Below, piece by piece: positions 46,263 through 58,250 of a stretch of DNA of 64,000 nt (position 1 is the stretch's first letter; every line of letters begins with the position of its first letter). The DNA is from Dermacentor variabilis (lineage: Eukaryota > Arthropoda > Arachnida > Ixodida > Ixodidae). The stretch is from assembly GCF_050947875.1 (NCBI RefSeq), contig NW_027460346.1, positions 2,918,000 through 2,981,999 of the forward strand. Direction: 5' to 3'. The translations under genes and the position numbers were made by a program. A model generated the notes under the pieces. The model was not told the origin of the DNA, did not search any database, and saw only the letters and a list, made by a program, of their open reading frames with translations.

Positions 46263-46707
46263 TTTTCGTTTAGTTAAGTGCATTTGATTTGAAGCGTTGT
46301 AGGATTACCAGCGTGCTTCACTCGCTGATGATCTAGTAGCGCGGAGCCTGACGACAACCCGAACGACGGCTGCGTATTCTCGTGCTTGATCTTTTCTATT
46401 TTCATGCATTCGTGCGATGTGCACTGCGCGTCGCATCGCATTACTGCCGTCGCCGCTAATTTAGCAGTGTTTCTTGTCCTCTCTTGTTTGGCGAAATAAA
46501 CACAACTCACTCAAGACTCACTCCCGAAACATTTATTGTGCTTAAGGCTCAGTGGGACTCAGACTTAGCCGGGCTTACTCGGACTCAGACTCGCCGCAAT
46601 TCTTCTCAGCCGGGCTCGCTCCGACTCATGCTTGCGGGTTAGTGCTAGCCTGAGTGACCATGAGTGAGTTTTCGGACATATGGTCGGGTATCCAGCTTCA
46701 GATTATA
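46263..46707. other. No recognised gene; degenerate short repeat
   Basis: At 46540-46670 ACTCAGACT and GCCGGGCT motifs recur irregularly, a decayed minisatellite. The minus frame at 46274-46510 is unsupported. Confidence 0.4.
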
Positions 46708-46805
46708 GCCTTAGAGAACCTACAGGTGGTCAAAATCAATAGAGAGCTCCTCACTACTGCGTCTCCCGTCATCCAATTGCTTCGGGCCGTTAAAACCTTA
46801 CTCAA
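46708..46805 (+). mobile_element. Partial Ruka-like SINE body
   Basis: GAACCTACAGGTGGTCAAAAT, here within a longer match, then CACTACTGCGTCTCCCGTCA and GGCCGTTAAAACCTTA correspond to the 3' half of the SINE. Confidence 0.55.
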
Positions 46806-46987
46806 TCAATCTGCCTAGGTCAGTGAGTAAATAGGAAAGCAGGTGGCTGTCAATGCTTCAAGAACTGCGTTTCATAGCATGCAGTCCAGTAGGCGCCTTG
46901 TATAGGTCCGAGCTCTTATTCTCATTTTTGTTTTATCTTGTTTCAAACGTTAATTATTAAATGAAAGGGGCGAACAGAAACAAGTAT

Positions 46988-47045
46988 GTGAATGAATGAA
47001 TGAATGAATGAATGAATGAATGAATGAATGAATGAATGAATGAAT
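46988..47045. repeat. (GAAT)n microsatellite
   Basis: About 14 units of TGAA. Confidence 0.95.
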
Positions 47046-47299
47046 TCTATTTATCCCTGTTTATCATCCCTGTTTATCGCCCTGTTTATCACCGTCACCT
47101 TGCTTCCTCGTACGCAAAGAAGCCGTCACAAAAGAAAACTGTTGGCTCCCACCAATGTTTCAGTTTCAGGTCTGGGATCTATCAGCAGTCGTGCCGTTTT
47201 CAGCGCCGCCGTGTTGCCGCCATCGTGATGTCGCCAATCGCCGTCGTGCCGCTATCATCTGGTCAGCTACCAGTGTCTTGTGCAATGGCGTTGTGCTGT

Positions 47300-47372
47300 T
47301 GAGCAACTAATGCGGAGCTTTTTACTACGGCGTGCCTCACAATTGGGTTGTGGTTCTGGCCCGTAGAAGCCA
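47300..47372 (+). mobile_element. Partial Ruka-like SINE body
   Basis: TACTACGGCGTGCCTCACAA and GGTTGTGGTTCTGGCCCGTA match the 3' part of the SINE. Confidence 0.6.
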
Positions 47373-48484
47373 ATACATTTTTTTTACTGCTGTAGTGTGT
47401 GTCACTTAAGGCTTCCCTAGGTTTGGTCTTTCGCTATATTTAATAAATAATTATTCCCTGCGTGTTTCTTACTTTAAAGCTTCGGATGCTTCTAGGCGTG
47501 TTCAGACGCTAATGCCAATGCGTGAGAGGTAAGCCAGCGTTTTGTTCGCTGAACAAAGAGCAATCTTTAATTGGGGCGGGAGGAAGGGAAGTGACGGCCT
47601 TGGAAAAGTTGGCAACACAACAAAGCACGCCATCGTCTCAGCAGCGGCAATCGGTCAGCAGTCACGTTGCGGCGACGTGCCGCACAGTTCACGCACAGGT
47701 CGGCGCCCTGAGAAAAGACACCCACTGTTTGATTTGAACCGCACGCAACAAGGACGAGACCGTGCGCGGCCAAACAAGACGCTCGTGTGTCCTGAACAAA
47801 GCGGTACGGTGCTCCACGCGGACGCGTTAATGCTGCGACAGGAATTGGGGGGGTCTCTTCATTGTGCCGCCAGACGTCGCCCTCATTCTCTGCGGCTTTG
47901 ACGATAAATTGGCCAGCAACACGGAGAATCGAATGAACTGACGGCATTGCATTCACGAAAGACCGCCCCGGGCGACCGACTTCTTTTTGCCTTCGCTCCC
48001 TTATTGCACAAAGCGAGATCTTCTTTCATTTATAGATATGTTTTATCTGTGACCATGAACTTGAGAGACAAGACGCGCCGCACGCGATCACATGCGCCGC
48101 CACGCGAATGCACGCGTAATCGACGACTGCGCCCCAGGTGGTGTACACGCGAGACTATACAGCTGTCGCGTCCGGCGAAGCCGATTGCGCATCTCGTGTA
48201 GTTGCGTTAATGATTCACTGGAGCGAGGCGCACTCTGAGGCGCGGCTGATTGCAGGCCGCCACGAGGCTTCGCGTCCCCGAAAGGAGGGGCCCGAGAATC
48301 ACTCGGTCAACGCGTGCGAGACGCGAGCGCACGTCGTCATTCTCCACCATTCAAAGCGCAGCCTGCGGTGAAGAGAGAAACGAACACCTCGAATTGTACA
48401 GAGAAAAGGACTTCGTTCCCATTCGAACGTGCGCAGCTGCGGAGTTAATGATTTGCGTGAATATGCGTCGTTAACTGAACAACA
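47373..48484. other. No recognised gene
   Basis: Overlapping frames on both strands at 47522-48474 lack known motifs. The longest (129 codons, minus, 47567-47956) is opposed by a plus frame of similar length. Confidence 0.35.
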
Positions 48485-48486
48485 CA

Positions 48487-48554
<68 letters not shown>

Positions 48555-48558
48555 AAAC
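48485..48558. repeat. (AAAG)n microsatellite
   Basis: About 18 units. Confidence 0.95.
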
Positions 48559-49407
48559 AGTTGTTACACGAGTCTACTTGCTTTCGGAAAGATGGAACTG
48601 TGACATTTGTAAATGCCTAATGGTACGCACTTATCGTTCTTAACTTTGATGTTCGAGCCTCTAAGTTTGCCAATTTGGTGATTAGGGCACAAGAACGGAC
48701 GACGTATTCTGCAGCGGCAATCAAAATGTCGTTCTGTGACGTAGGAAATTACCCGCTGTACGTCGCGCTTAGCACCCTATCTTTGCTGCTTATCGAAGAG
48801 TGGGGCAAGGCGTGTGACGCAATCTCAAAGGGCAACATTCAGAACGCTTAAAAGTGGAAAGCTTATACATATATGTTCTCCTAAGATCCCTTGTGCATTT
48901 TCTTGTATATATTTTTCAATCCTATTCAAGTTAGCTTGAAATTTATTACTTTGCATATTCGTTTTATATGTGAAGTCAGGTGCATCTGGAACAGTTAGGA
49001 AGTAGTTTAATTCTTGCAGTGATAATTCGATGCAATTGACACTACAGAAGCTATACTGACCTGTGTTTCACGTATTGCCGGATCACGTGAAAAATGCCGG
49101 ATGCCACATACAACATGGCAACCCAACACGTGAGGCAAATAAAAAGTTGTTTTATCGTAACAAAGGTGAAGAGATTGGTACTTATTCCATGTATATGAAT
49201 ATGCAGGTTTTGGCATGTAATCGTAATGATGGGGATGGTGATGATGGTGGTGATTTATTAGCATTTCCATTAAAACGGAGCGGTGATAAATAGCCACCTG
49301 ACTTGCTCCAGTTAAGCAGGTATGCTATACCTGCTTTTAATTCTAGAAATTTTTGTATACATTTCCTTAATCTCTTTTATCTTCCTAAAAACTTCTCTAT
49401 CTACATA
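48559..49407. other. No recognisable gene
   Basis: AT-rich, with a short GATGGTGATG tract near 49227-49255. Confidence 0.4.
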
Positions 49408-49760
49408 AATGAGGAGAAAGGGTTTAACCGAGGGGCCCGATTTTCATAAATCATATCATGAGCAGCCAACAAACAAAGACACCAAGGACAACATAGAGGA
49501 AATTACGTGCACTTACTGATTGAATTAAAGAAATGATAAATAAATGGTAATGAAAGTGGATGAACAAACAACTTGCCGCAGGTGGGGAACGATCCCACGT
49601 CTTCGCATTATACGTGCGATGTTCTTACCAATTGAGCTACCGCGGCGCTGTTCCCCACCCACTTTCTTGGGTATTTATGTGTTACTACTAGAACTAACCT
49701 TGGGAGTGTTAGCCAGCGCCACCACTAACAAACCTCGGCGGCGGATGTTGAACATCCTAC
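49408..49760 (-). mobile_element. tRNA-derived SINE, second family, best copy
   Basis: On the minus strand the tRNA-like head (about 49646-49572) has an A box GGTAGCTCAATTGGTAAGA and a B-box-like GGGATCGTTCCC, with the anticodon-arm TCGCA/TGCGA. The body ends in GGGTTTAACCC-like sequence at 49418. Related pieces are at 14925-15165 and 15447-15570. The loop base 33 is G, so the head is not a functional tRNA. Confidence 0.72.
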
Positions 49761-49807
49761 ATATATCCACACAGTAGTTTTCTGGACCAAGTGGTGCAAC
49801 ATTTAAT

Positions 49808-49920
49808 AAACGTATGAATGGTATAACGGCAGAGGTGAAGAAAGACTTCACAGGACAGACGATAAACGTCTGTTCTGTCAAGTCATTCTTCACCTCTGCC
49901 ATTATATTGCTAATACGTTT
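49808..49920. repeat. Hairpin-forming inverted repeat 3
   Basis: The left arm 49808-49861 and right arm 49867-49920 (54 nt each) pair with a few mismatches over a 5-nt loop (GGCAGAGGTGAAGAA against TTCTTCACCTCTGCC). Confidence 0.85.
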
Positions 49921-49929
49921 CCGACATGT

Positions 49930-50300
49930 TCTATATTTACCTTGTACCGCTACCTAAACCAATAACAGACCTGGTAGTATCAATCTCTTCCATGCTTTAT
50001 TTCTACCAATACTCTAAACGTATTTTGCTTATCAAGACTTGACCAATTCATGCTTCCGTCCACTTTAAATCTAACTGCTTCCGGAAGGTGTACGTTACCT
50101 ACGGATCTCACTGGGCGAATACCTTCGCATGTCAATAGGATATGCTGAGTAGTATCCGGATTATTGCTCCATCAGACGCATGCCTCGTCTTGTTGCAAAT
50201 ATATGCTGCAGTATGTTTTTGTCCGTAGGCAACCTGCTCGAGCCTCAAAACGCAAGGCAATGCCCTTTCTGTTATCCTACATTATACTTAAACAAAATGA
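49930..50300 (-). mobile_element. LINE C-terminal fragment
   Basis: A minus-strand frame reads ALRFEARAGCLRTKTY, then ACV, a stop, WSNNPDTTQHILLTCEGI, then RPVRSVGNVHLPEAVRFK and a terminal TGA. The cysteine/histidine pattern is that of the pol C-terminal zinc knuckle, with one cysteine region mutated to a stop. It was found by translating the region, which has no long ATG-initiated frame. Confidence 0.6.
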
Positions 50301-50395
50301 TTTTTTTTCACATTCGTAACATACCCGTCAGTCATAAGAGCCAAATTTACACGTAATTATAACTTTGAACAGTCCTCGGGGCAGGTATATATTAT

Positions 50396-50611
50396 ACCCG
50401 CCGTGGTTGCTTAGTGGCTATGATGTTGGGCTGCTATGCACGAGGTCGCGGGATCGAATCCTGGCCAAGGCGACCGCATTTCGGTGGGGCGAAACGCGAA
50501 AACACCCTGTGTACTTAGATTCAGGTGCACGATAAAGAACCCCAGGTGGTCCACATTTCCGGAGTCCCCCACTACGGCGTGCCTCATAATCAGATCGTGG
50601 TTTCAGCACGT
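50396..50611 (+). mobile_element. Ruka-like SINE, 5' part, interrupted by RTE
   Basis: The tRNA head with A box (TTGCTTAGTGGC) and B box (GGATCGAATCC) is well kept, as is the body to TTTCAGCACG. The missing tail appears at about 52001-52040 on the far side of an RTE insertion. Confidence 0.85.
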
Positions 50612-52000
50612 CATCATCATGATCAGCCTATTTCATGTCCACTGCAGGACGAAGGCCTCTACCTGCGATTTCCAATTACCCCTGTCCTGCGCCAACTGAG
50701 TCCAACTTGCGCCTGCGAATTTCCTAATTTCATCCCCCCACCTAGTCTTCTGCCATACTCGACTGTGCTTCCCTTCGCTTGGCACCCATACTGTAACTCT
50801 AATTGTCCACCGGTTATCTGTCCTACGCATTACATGGCCGGTACACCTCAATTTTTGCCTCTCTTTGTCATTTAGGATACCAGCTATCCCCGTTTGCTCC
50901 TTGATCCACACCGCTCTCTTCCAGTCTTTTAACATTACGCCCGACATTCTTCGTTCCATCGCTCTTTACGCGGTCCTTAATTTGTTCTCGACGTTCCTTG
51001 TCAGCTTCCAAGTTTCTGCCCCATATGTTAGCACCGGTAGAATGCATTGATTGTACACCTTTCTTTTCAATAATAGTGGTAAGCTTCTAGTCAGGATCCA
51101 GCAATGTCTGCCGTATGCACTCCAACCCATTTTTATTCTTCTGTAGATTTCCTTCGCATAATCAGGGTCCCATATGAGTAATTTACCGTTGTAAATGTCC
51201 TCCTTCACAGACTCTAGAGGCTGACTGGCCATCTTGAACTTTTGGGCCTTGCCAAGCTATTAAACATTACATTTGTCTTCTGCATATTGATCTTCAATCC
51301 CACTCTTACACTCTCTCTGTTAAGGCCCTCAATTATTTGTTGTAACTCGTCCCCAGTATTGCTGAACGGGACAGTGTAATCTGCAAACCGAAGGTTGCTG
51401 ATATATTCACCGTTGATCCTCACTATTAAGCCTTCCCAGTTTAACAGCTTGAATACTTCTTCCAAGCATGCAGTGAATAGCATTGGAGAGATTGTGGCTT
51501 CTTGCGTGACCCCTTTTTAAATAGGTATCTTTATACTTGTCTTGTGGAGAATCAAGGTAGCTGTAGAATCTGTATTTTCCAACATATTCACGTATGCCTC
51601 CTGTACTCCTTGATTACGTAATGCCTCTTAGACTGCTGTTGATTCTACAAAATCATATGCCTTGTCATAATCTCTCAAAGCCATATAGAGACGCTGATTG
51701 TACTCTGCGGATTTCTCGATTACTTGATTGACGACATGGATGTGATCTATTGTAGAGTATCCCTTGCTAAAGCTAGCCTGTTCTCTTGGTTGAGTGAAGT
51801 GAAGTATTGCCCTTATTCTATTATCAGTTATCTTGGTGAATATTTTATACAGTACTGAAAGTAAGCAAATGGGCCTATAATTTTTCAATTGTTTAACGTC
51901 TCCCTTCTTGTGCATTAGTATAATGTTGGCTTTCTTCCAGCTCTCTGGGAACGCTGAATTCGGGAGTATCCTTTCGCATAAAGGCACGCATATTTGGCAG
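50612..52000 (-). mobile_element. RTE-clade LINE, copy B, inserted in a SINE
   Basis: A minus-strand element with a short (CAT)n-type 3' tail at 50612 and a 5' truncation just upstream of RT at about 52000. The flanks are the two halves of one SINE. It is more diverged from copies A and C than those are from each other. Confidence 0.82.
50633..51987 (-). pseudogene. RTE reverse transcriptase, copy B (broken)
   Basis: 51987-51628 is the RT N-terminal part: FPESWKKANIILMHKKGD, LKNYRPICLLSVLYKIFTKI, ASFSKGYSTIDHIHVV. 51483-51214 holds the palm C motif as LRFADYTVPFSNTGDEL: the expected FADD has become FADY, so one catalytic aspartate is lost. 51232-50966 has [20 protein letters not shown]. 50959-50633 has MERRMSGVMLKDWKRAVWIK and HVMRRTDNRW. 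The part between motifs A and B is out of frame near 51500-51630. Confidence 0.85.
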
Positions 52001-52040
52001 GTAAACCCGGGTAATTTAATTTTAATTTTTTTTTATTTTA
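52001..52040 (+). mobile_element. Ruka-like SINE, 3' tail piece
   Basis: GTAAACCCGGGTAATTTAAT resembles the SINE end GTAAAACCCC followed by an AT-rich tail, and so completes the copy begun at 50396. Confidence 0.55.
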
Positions 52041-52344
52041 GGTCATAGCCATCATACCGTGCTCCCATGGATTTAAGAACACGCATGTGCGAAGTCCTTG
52101 GTTTCCGTAAACTGCGCCGCTTTGCTGACAAATATTTTCTTTTGATTGATTTTTTTTATCTCGCCTCTTTGAAAACTACGAATGCGGCAGTATTAATTTT
52201 CAAAGTTGAAATATTACAAATCGCACATGTAACAACATGGCTCCTCGACAAGCAGACAGTCACATAAGAATGCTGGATGCATGTGCTCTTTGCCAGACCA
52301 TTGCGTTTTACTTCATTCGCCCTATTTATGGATCAGCGAATATA
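52041..52344. other. No recognisable gene
   Basis: AT-rich flank. Confidence 0.4.
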
Positions 52345-53018
52345 AACGGAGTTTCTTTTTTACTTGCACCAATTTTTTTGAGAAAATCTCTCCTGGCAGA
52401 TAGTACAACTCTAATCCTTGAACTCAATTTCCTGACAAGGCGGACATTACTCCCATCACCAATCAAATGCCTAATTGGCTAATCAACGAATGTCACTAAT
52501 AAGGCTTTTACTAATTCATTTACAGCCCATCTTGCGATTTACGAATTGTAGATAGCGAGCTTCCAGGACATATTGACTTGGAAAGAATTCTGAGGATGCA
52601 CCGCTTTCGAGATATGTGCTGTCAAACTGGCGCTAAAAATGCACTGTTGTTCCAATTACTTTTTTAAAAAACGCTGTTGTAAGAAGTAAAGCGGACAAGC
52701 AATTGGAACAGCAATGTATTTCCCCGCGCACTTTGAAAATTAGTTTCTCGGCACTTGTGTCATCCTGGGAATTCGTTTAAAGTTGAAAAGCCTTGCTATC
52801 TCAGCGGCTACAATTCGTAAATTGCAATATGTGCCATAACGTAATTATTAGAAAGCCAGTTTGTACAATTATGTTGATTATTCAATTAAGTATTTTGATT
52901 CCTCGCAGAAGTACTGCCCGACTCATCGAGTAAATTAGTTCAAGGTTTAGAATTGTGCTATCTGCCACAGGCGAGTTTTAAAAAATGGTACAGCTGAAAA
53001 AAAAAACAGAACACCTGG
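52345..53018. mobile_element. Foldback (long inverted repeat) element, copy 2
   Basis: The left terminus (52345-52500) carries GGCAGATAGTACAACTCTAA and CCTTGAACTCAATTT. The reverse complement of the right terminus (about 52870-53018) carries GGCAGATAGCACAATTCTAA and CCTTGAACTAATTTAC. The centre has TACGAATTGTAGATAG and CAATTCGTAAATTGCAATAT, shared with copy 1 at 1040-1698. No transposase. Ends approximate. Confidence 0.7.
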
Positions 53019-53447
53019 TATAGACCTTTCATGTGATCGAGGAGGAAAGGGCTCTTTTCAATCGACCCGTTTTGTAAGCGACACATCTACATCCGTGATT
53101 CCTGCATGCACCCGATGCAGTGGCAGTGCGACAGCTATAACACTTAGATGCAGCTACAGTGGCAAAACCGTGGAGGCGATCGCTTTGCACAGGCGTTACG
53201 AGAGACAACAATTGCTGGTGTATTTTATTGGTCGAAATTGCGCAATAGGTGATGAGGGACACCGTAGCGGCGGAACCCGGCATGATTTTGACCACCTCGT
53301 TTTATTCATTGCGCTCCTCAGAGGGCACGCGTTTCACAACGCGTGTCCATTTACATTTTACCGCAGTGGCTGTGACTCGATACCACGAAATCGTGCCTAG
53401 CTGCGGAGCGTCACCGCGGCCATTGAACCTGAGGTATTTGAGACTTT
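53019..53447. other. No recognisable gene
   Basis: Frames on both strands lack known motifs. Confidence 0.35.
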
Positions 53448-53632
53448 TCAAGCTCAGTGGCATTGCGCTGCTAAGCACGAGCGTGTGGGGTGCTAAAGAA
53501 CGCTCGTTCACCGAGCGCTGAATTCACGTTAAAGAACCGCAGGTGGTCGAGATTCCGCGAGAGCCCGCCGCCGCGGAATCTCTGGGAACCCGCTGTGAAG
53601 TTTTGGGGCGTTAAACCCCAACATTTAATATA
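53448..53632 (+). mobile_element. Ruka-like SINE, decayed and internally deleted
   Basis: GCTCAGTGGCATTGCGCTGC (A-box part), GCTAAGCACGAG, then GTTAAAGAACCGCAGGTGGT and GGGGCGTTAAACCCCAACAT. The B box and some of the body are missing. Confidence 0.65.
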
Positions 53633-54419
53633 TTATGAAAGGAAACCAAAGCAAATATTGGGTTGTGTCGCCTGCCTCACTTTTTTGCTTGACTACCACG
53701 CTTACGCCCACTGTTTCTGTAGGCCATGGTTCCAGCCACTTATCGAGTGTGCATACAGAAGCAGGCTTTCGCATCCGGTTCACATAATCTCTGATACGTA
53801 AATGTTGAGAAATATGAGAGAAACGAAGGCAAACGGAAGATAAAAGGAATGATGAACGCCTAATAGCTCACAGAGAAAAAAGCACTGGAAGTATTCAATG
53901 ACGGGAAATTTCTATCTATCGTTTTACATATACCAAGAGCCAACTCGTCCATGCAACCGAAATGGAAGCTCGAGAATCACCGATTTTAGTCGAGAAAGAG
54001 AAATTAACTGTTATACTGCTGTTTCTCCCACGATACTATGTGAAAAAGTACACAAAGTTATATATGTAACTGTACCGCCTATCCAAGAGCCAATGAGTAG
54101 CTGGCGTCATATTTGTGCACCGACCGCTCCTTCTATTATGCTAATGAAAACAGAACAGATTGTCTCAGTAACTGACCAATTGTCCACTAAAAAATGAATT
54201 ATATTCATACGTGATGGTTGGCTTCGATTGTTACACAAAAAAAAAAGTGCACAACATCGCCAACATTTATTTCTGTCAACATATTCAGAAACAGTGGCAC
54301 AAACCTTTGTCGTCTTTATGGTGACGAACATGTTTGTCCGATGAATGCTTTAACATAATATATGCTTCAAAGGGATCCTCAGAATACCTGAAGCAAATTT
54401 TATCGTAGTCTCATACTGT
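53633..54419. other. No recognisable gene
   Basis: Short frames only. Confidence 0.4.
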
Positions 54420-54689
54420 ATGACAGCTGGCCTATTACGGGCAGCCCCTCCAGTAGCCGAGACGCCGTTTTCTTACGGATTTTGGCATGCACTGGAATTA
54501 ATTGTTGCCCTCAGAGTTACGAATACTCACTGGTCACACGACCTGCATGGAGCACGCCCGCTTTCAGGTATACCCGCCTGCAATGAGTGGGCCAATGCTT
54601 CCGAGCCTGCATTCTATATGGACTACCTCGAACCGAGACAACTGTTCTCTGCCGGCAGCGGCTTTGTGTGTGTTCCACGAATACTATTG

Positions 54690-54800
54690 CTTATATACTG
54701 CGTCGGAATGGCTGACAGTGCTGCTTGTGACAACTGCGACAGCGAGGAAACCATCGAGCACGTCTTCGGTTCGAAGAACTTGCCGTTGGGCTAGTGTGTG
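54690..54800 (+). mobile_element. LINE zinc-knuckle fragment
   Basis: A plus-strand frame contains CVGMADSAACDNCDSEETIE followed by HVFG, the pol C-terminal zinc-knuckle block also seen in the nested LINE at 41266-41548. Flanking residues on both sides are not recognisable, so the extent is uncertain. The open frame itself runs 54420-54794. Confidence 0.5.
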
Positions 54801-57214
54801 CGTGTACGCGGATGTGTTTTTTGTGCTCTAATTTGTTTTGCCGCAATGTCTCCGGTGATCGCTATCGCTGAATCACCGAGATACAGTCTCTGGCGACAGT
54901 GCCGGCACGCCTAAACGACTGGCCACTACGAACGCAGATGACCTTAGAATTCAGGCTTGTAAGCTCCGCACACCAGAAGTGGGTGAAGGCGCTCGCTAGT
55001 GAAGTCCCTCCGTACAAATGACCAAGTTGAGCGACACTGACGCTGCCACGTACTTATTTCGATGTTTTGGAAGAGTGGACTGTCGGGTAGTTGGTGAAGC
55101 GTGTTTGACAACAGCGGAGGCCAAGAAAAAAAACGATAGGGACGGGACAAGTGCCTGCCACGTCCGTCTCGTCTTCCTACGGTGCCGTCTAGTGCGCTTC
55201 GTCGTTGTAGATATATTTATGTTCGCGCATGCGTATGTGCTGTTTTCTCTTTCTGTCTTTCCGCATGTGCTTTTCTGTTTCCTCTCCCCTTGCGCTTTCC
55301 CCGGTGCTGGGTAGCAACCTGGGTGTTTCGCTTCCCGTTAACTTCCCTGCCTTTGCAGTCTCATTTCTCTCTCTGCCATTAGCCAAGTGCATTCTTCACA
55401 CTCCTGCCTCCTTCGCTTTTCCATAAGACTGGAGCAAACATCGCAGCATGATCTGCGCTGCGAATGAAGGCGACGATGGCAGCTCTAAAGCGTATATCCT
55501 TGAACCACCTCCCACGTTATTTGCTAGATGTGACTGTGTAGGCAACCTTATAGGTTAATTTTTCCTCTCCAGCCAATTGAAAACTAATAGAAACGAGTTC
55601 CTGAAATAAAGGTTTTAAGGTCTCCAGGTGCGGTATAGCACGCCAACACAATGCGCCATTTCTGCGCGCACAGAGTCTGTGCTCATACCGTGAGTCGTAG
55701 TTTGCTCAGTGATACGACTTAGCTGTAGTACATGGGAACTCAAGTTTGAGCGCGTGTTTATGCGACAACTGACTCAGGTTCTTAAAAAAAAATAGCTGAC
55801 CTGGGACAGAATGCTCAGTTTTTAGTCACCAAGCTTCATCGCAGCGGTGAGTGTGCGAATATGTGCGATTACGTCTATACGATCGAAGCAGCAATTACAT
55901 TTAGCAATAGACGTTAAAGGACGTGTAAATCTATAATCAAAGTCAACCAGTAATCGAAACAGCGTTTGGCTATTAGTCCTGTGCCTTGCAGCGGTTTCAA
56001 GAAATGAGTTGTCAAAATCTGAAGCGAAATGCGTTGTTGTTTTAGCCAATATTTCTCCGCACTGAGAAATAATGCAGTAGGACAAACTGATAACTAGAAG
56101 GGACACATCTTCAGAACGCGCTTCTCCAAACGGCTTTTTAGCCACAAAGCTTCTAACCTTGAGTACTGACTTCAATTTTACAATTACAACATGAGTCACT
56201 AAATGAGTATAGTTATTCACTGAATTTTTTTTTGAATTATCAATAAAATTGAGGCGACTGTCACTTAAACTCCGATGGCCGCCACTGCCATGAAGCTGGG
56301 TGAGCAAAAATGTCAATTTCATCTCGACTGCCCTATTATACTGACGAGAGACTAGTTGTCGCTAAAACACGTGGTACGAAAGCTGAAACTGAGCGCGCTG
56401 GTAGAAATTCATTGCCACAAACTCACTAGTAGGGTTATCAATGATTATTTAATGCTATTTTATAACGTTCGGTAACAATATTACAAAAGAAGCGATACTA
56501 CTCATAGATAAAGACTGCACCAGTATTCGCTTTCGGGGACGTCACCGTTACACGTGCCATTGAACTGCGGAGACTGTGGGCGAGAACTCGATATGGAGAA
56601 TGCGGTTCTCGTTTCAAAAAATGGAGGAAGCATTTGTATCGTAGAAATAGGCTAGGCGTTTCTTAGATGGACGGGTCGCAACAGAGATACTTGAATAGTT
56701 ATCTGATATAAAAAATAACAGCACGCGGCTCCAACGCATATGTTGGAATCTATGTGCAAGCGGTTAATGAAATGCTATAAATATTCCCACTTCATTCCAT
56801 CGCCTTTGGCGCGAAGGAAACTGGCGCGCGAACGTGTTCTCGCGTGCACTTAATACGGAATGTGACAAAGCGTCTACAGGCTTGTGTTTCTTTATTTATT
56901 CTTATTTATTCTAAACGTGCCGGGACACTTTCTGGGCAGTCTCCCCGTTATGGGGGTGTGCGAGATTATGGAAATCAGAGTCATCATCAGCACGCGGCGA
57001 CCATCTGAAAGGCCTTGTTGGCCTCGGCACGATGTGAACCATTCGCTTCTTGGCCAACCGCCGTTGTGGCTGTGGGCCATCAACAACACGCGGACGCTCT
57101 TCTTGGCTTGATTCCCCGGAGTGGGTATGTGACATATTGTGTGGCGATCGTGATCGTGAACACGTGACAATCATGTCAAGGAGCTAGTCGGCGTTGGCAC
57201 GAGAGAACTGTACG
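54801..57214. other. No supported gene; one 166-codon unrecognised frame
   Basis: The minus frame 55822-56322 is open for 166 codons starting with ATG. It encodes no motif I recognise, has no clear signal peptide or membrane segment, and cannot be separated from chance. Simple T/A runs occur at 55780-55790 and 56224-56233. Confidence 0.3.
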
Positions 57215-57290
57215 CGCGATTGTGGTCTAGTGGTTAGAGCATCGGGGGTTGCTGCGGTGGGCCAATGTTCAAAATCCTGGCTCCAGGTGT
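57215..57290 (+). mobile_element. tRNA-like SINE head
   Basis: A box TGGTCTAGTGGTTAGAG and B-box-like GTTCAAAATCC about 40 bp apart, followed by a T9 run at 57298. Acceptor pairing is poor. A tRNA-derived SINE relic or tRNA pseudogene. Confidence 0.45.
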
Positions 57291-57299
57291 ACTACAGTT

Positions 57300-58250
57300 T
57301 TTTTTTTAAGCGAATGCGAATCTGCTCGGCCAAAACCCGACAAGCGACCGACCAACAGATAGACGGAGTGAACCCATGCGAAACCACGGAATGATAGGGA
57401 AAGAAAGCTTCGCGTTAATAGGCACCTATTTGGTTTCGGCGTGCAACAAAAGTCTACCTGCCAGTTGCTTTTCTTATATATATTTTAATTACCCTTTTTT
57501 AGGACAGCACATGTTTTTTTTACAATACTCATCAAATTATTTGTGTGGTGTGCATACATGAGCTGCTTAGAAGTAACGTGGAACAAATTTCGCTTCTCTA
57601 CACCAAGCCGCTTATTTTAAAAAAAATGTCGGACGTGTTTGTCCCACTGACACTACATGGCTTTTTAGGGAAGTGTGTGTCCTAGTGACCTTCGAAGATC
57701 TCAATGAAACATTATATTCAACCACTTTCTTCCTAAAACGGACTGAAGCACGACGGACAAAGTGGCGCAGCGAAGGGCACAAACAAGATTGTTTTGCGCA
57801 CTCTTCGCTAGAGCGTCCACCACCAACGGCATCAACGCCTTTTTGCACGTGCATGCTTTTGCAGGCGAATTCATAAGGGCAAGTGTTGCGGACAAGCTGT
57901 TACCTCATGATACCGAAATTGGTGCCTATTGTGAGCTGAAAGTGTAAATCTAAATGAAGGAAAGAGGATTAACTTATCGGCTATCTAGATAACTTTTTTC
58001 TAGTAAGCAAATGTGGGCTAACTTCGGAAGCTTTCCAATAATGAAAAGATTTTTCTAAAGTGCGCACGCGTGTCGCCCATTCCCAATACTATTCTCGCAA
58101 GAAGTGTTCAAAACTTCAGATTGAAGCCAACGCCAAAGAAATGAAATAAATGCGCCCCTTTGGTGCTGAGAGGCGTCTTCCCGCATATAATAAAGTGGGA
58201 CGAATATGTCTTATTGTTCCACAAAGGGTTAAGCTCCACATGAAATAAAG
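57300..58250. other. No recognisable gene
   Basis: No recognised motif. AATAAAG lies just before the following microsatellite, so a LINE 3' end is possible but not shown. Confidence 0.35.

Noticed and set aside
47522..48474. Cluster of open frames as a candidate gene
   Set aside because: Comparable frames occur on both strands and none shows a conserved domain.
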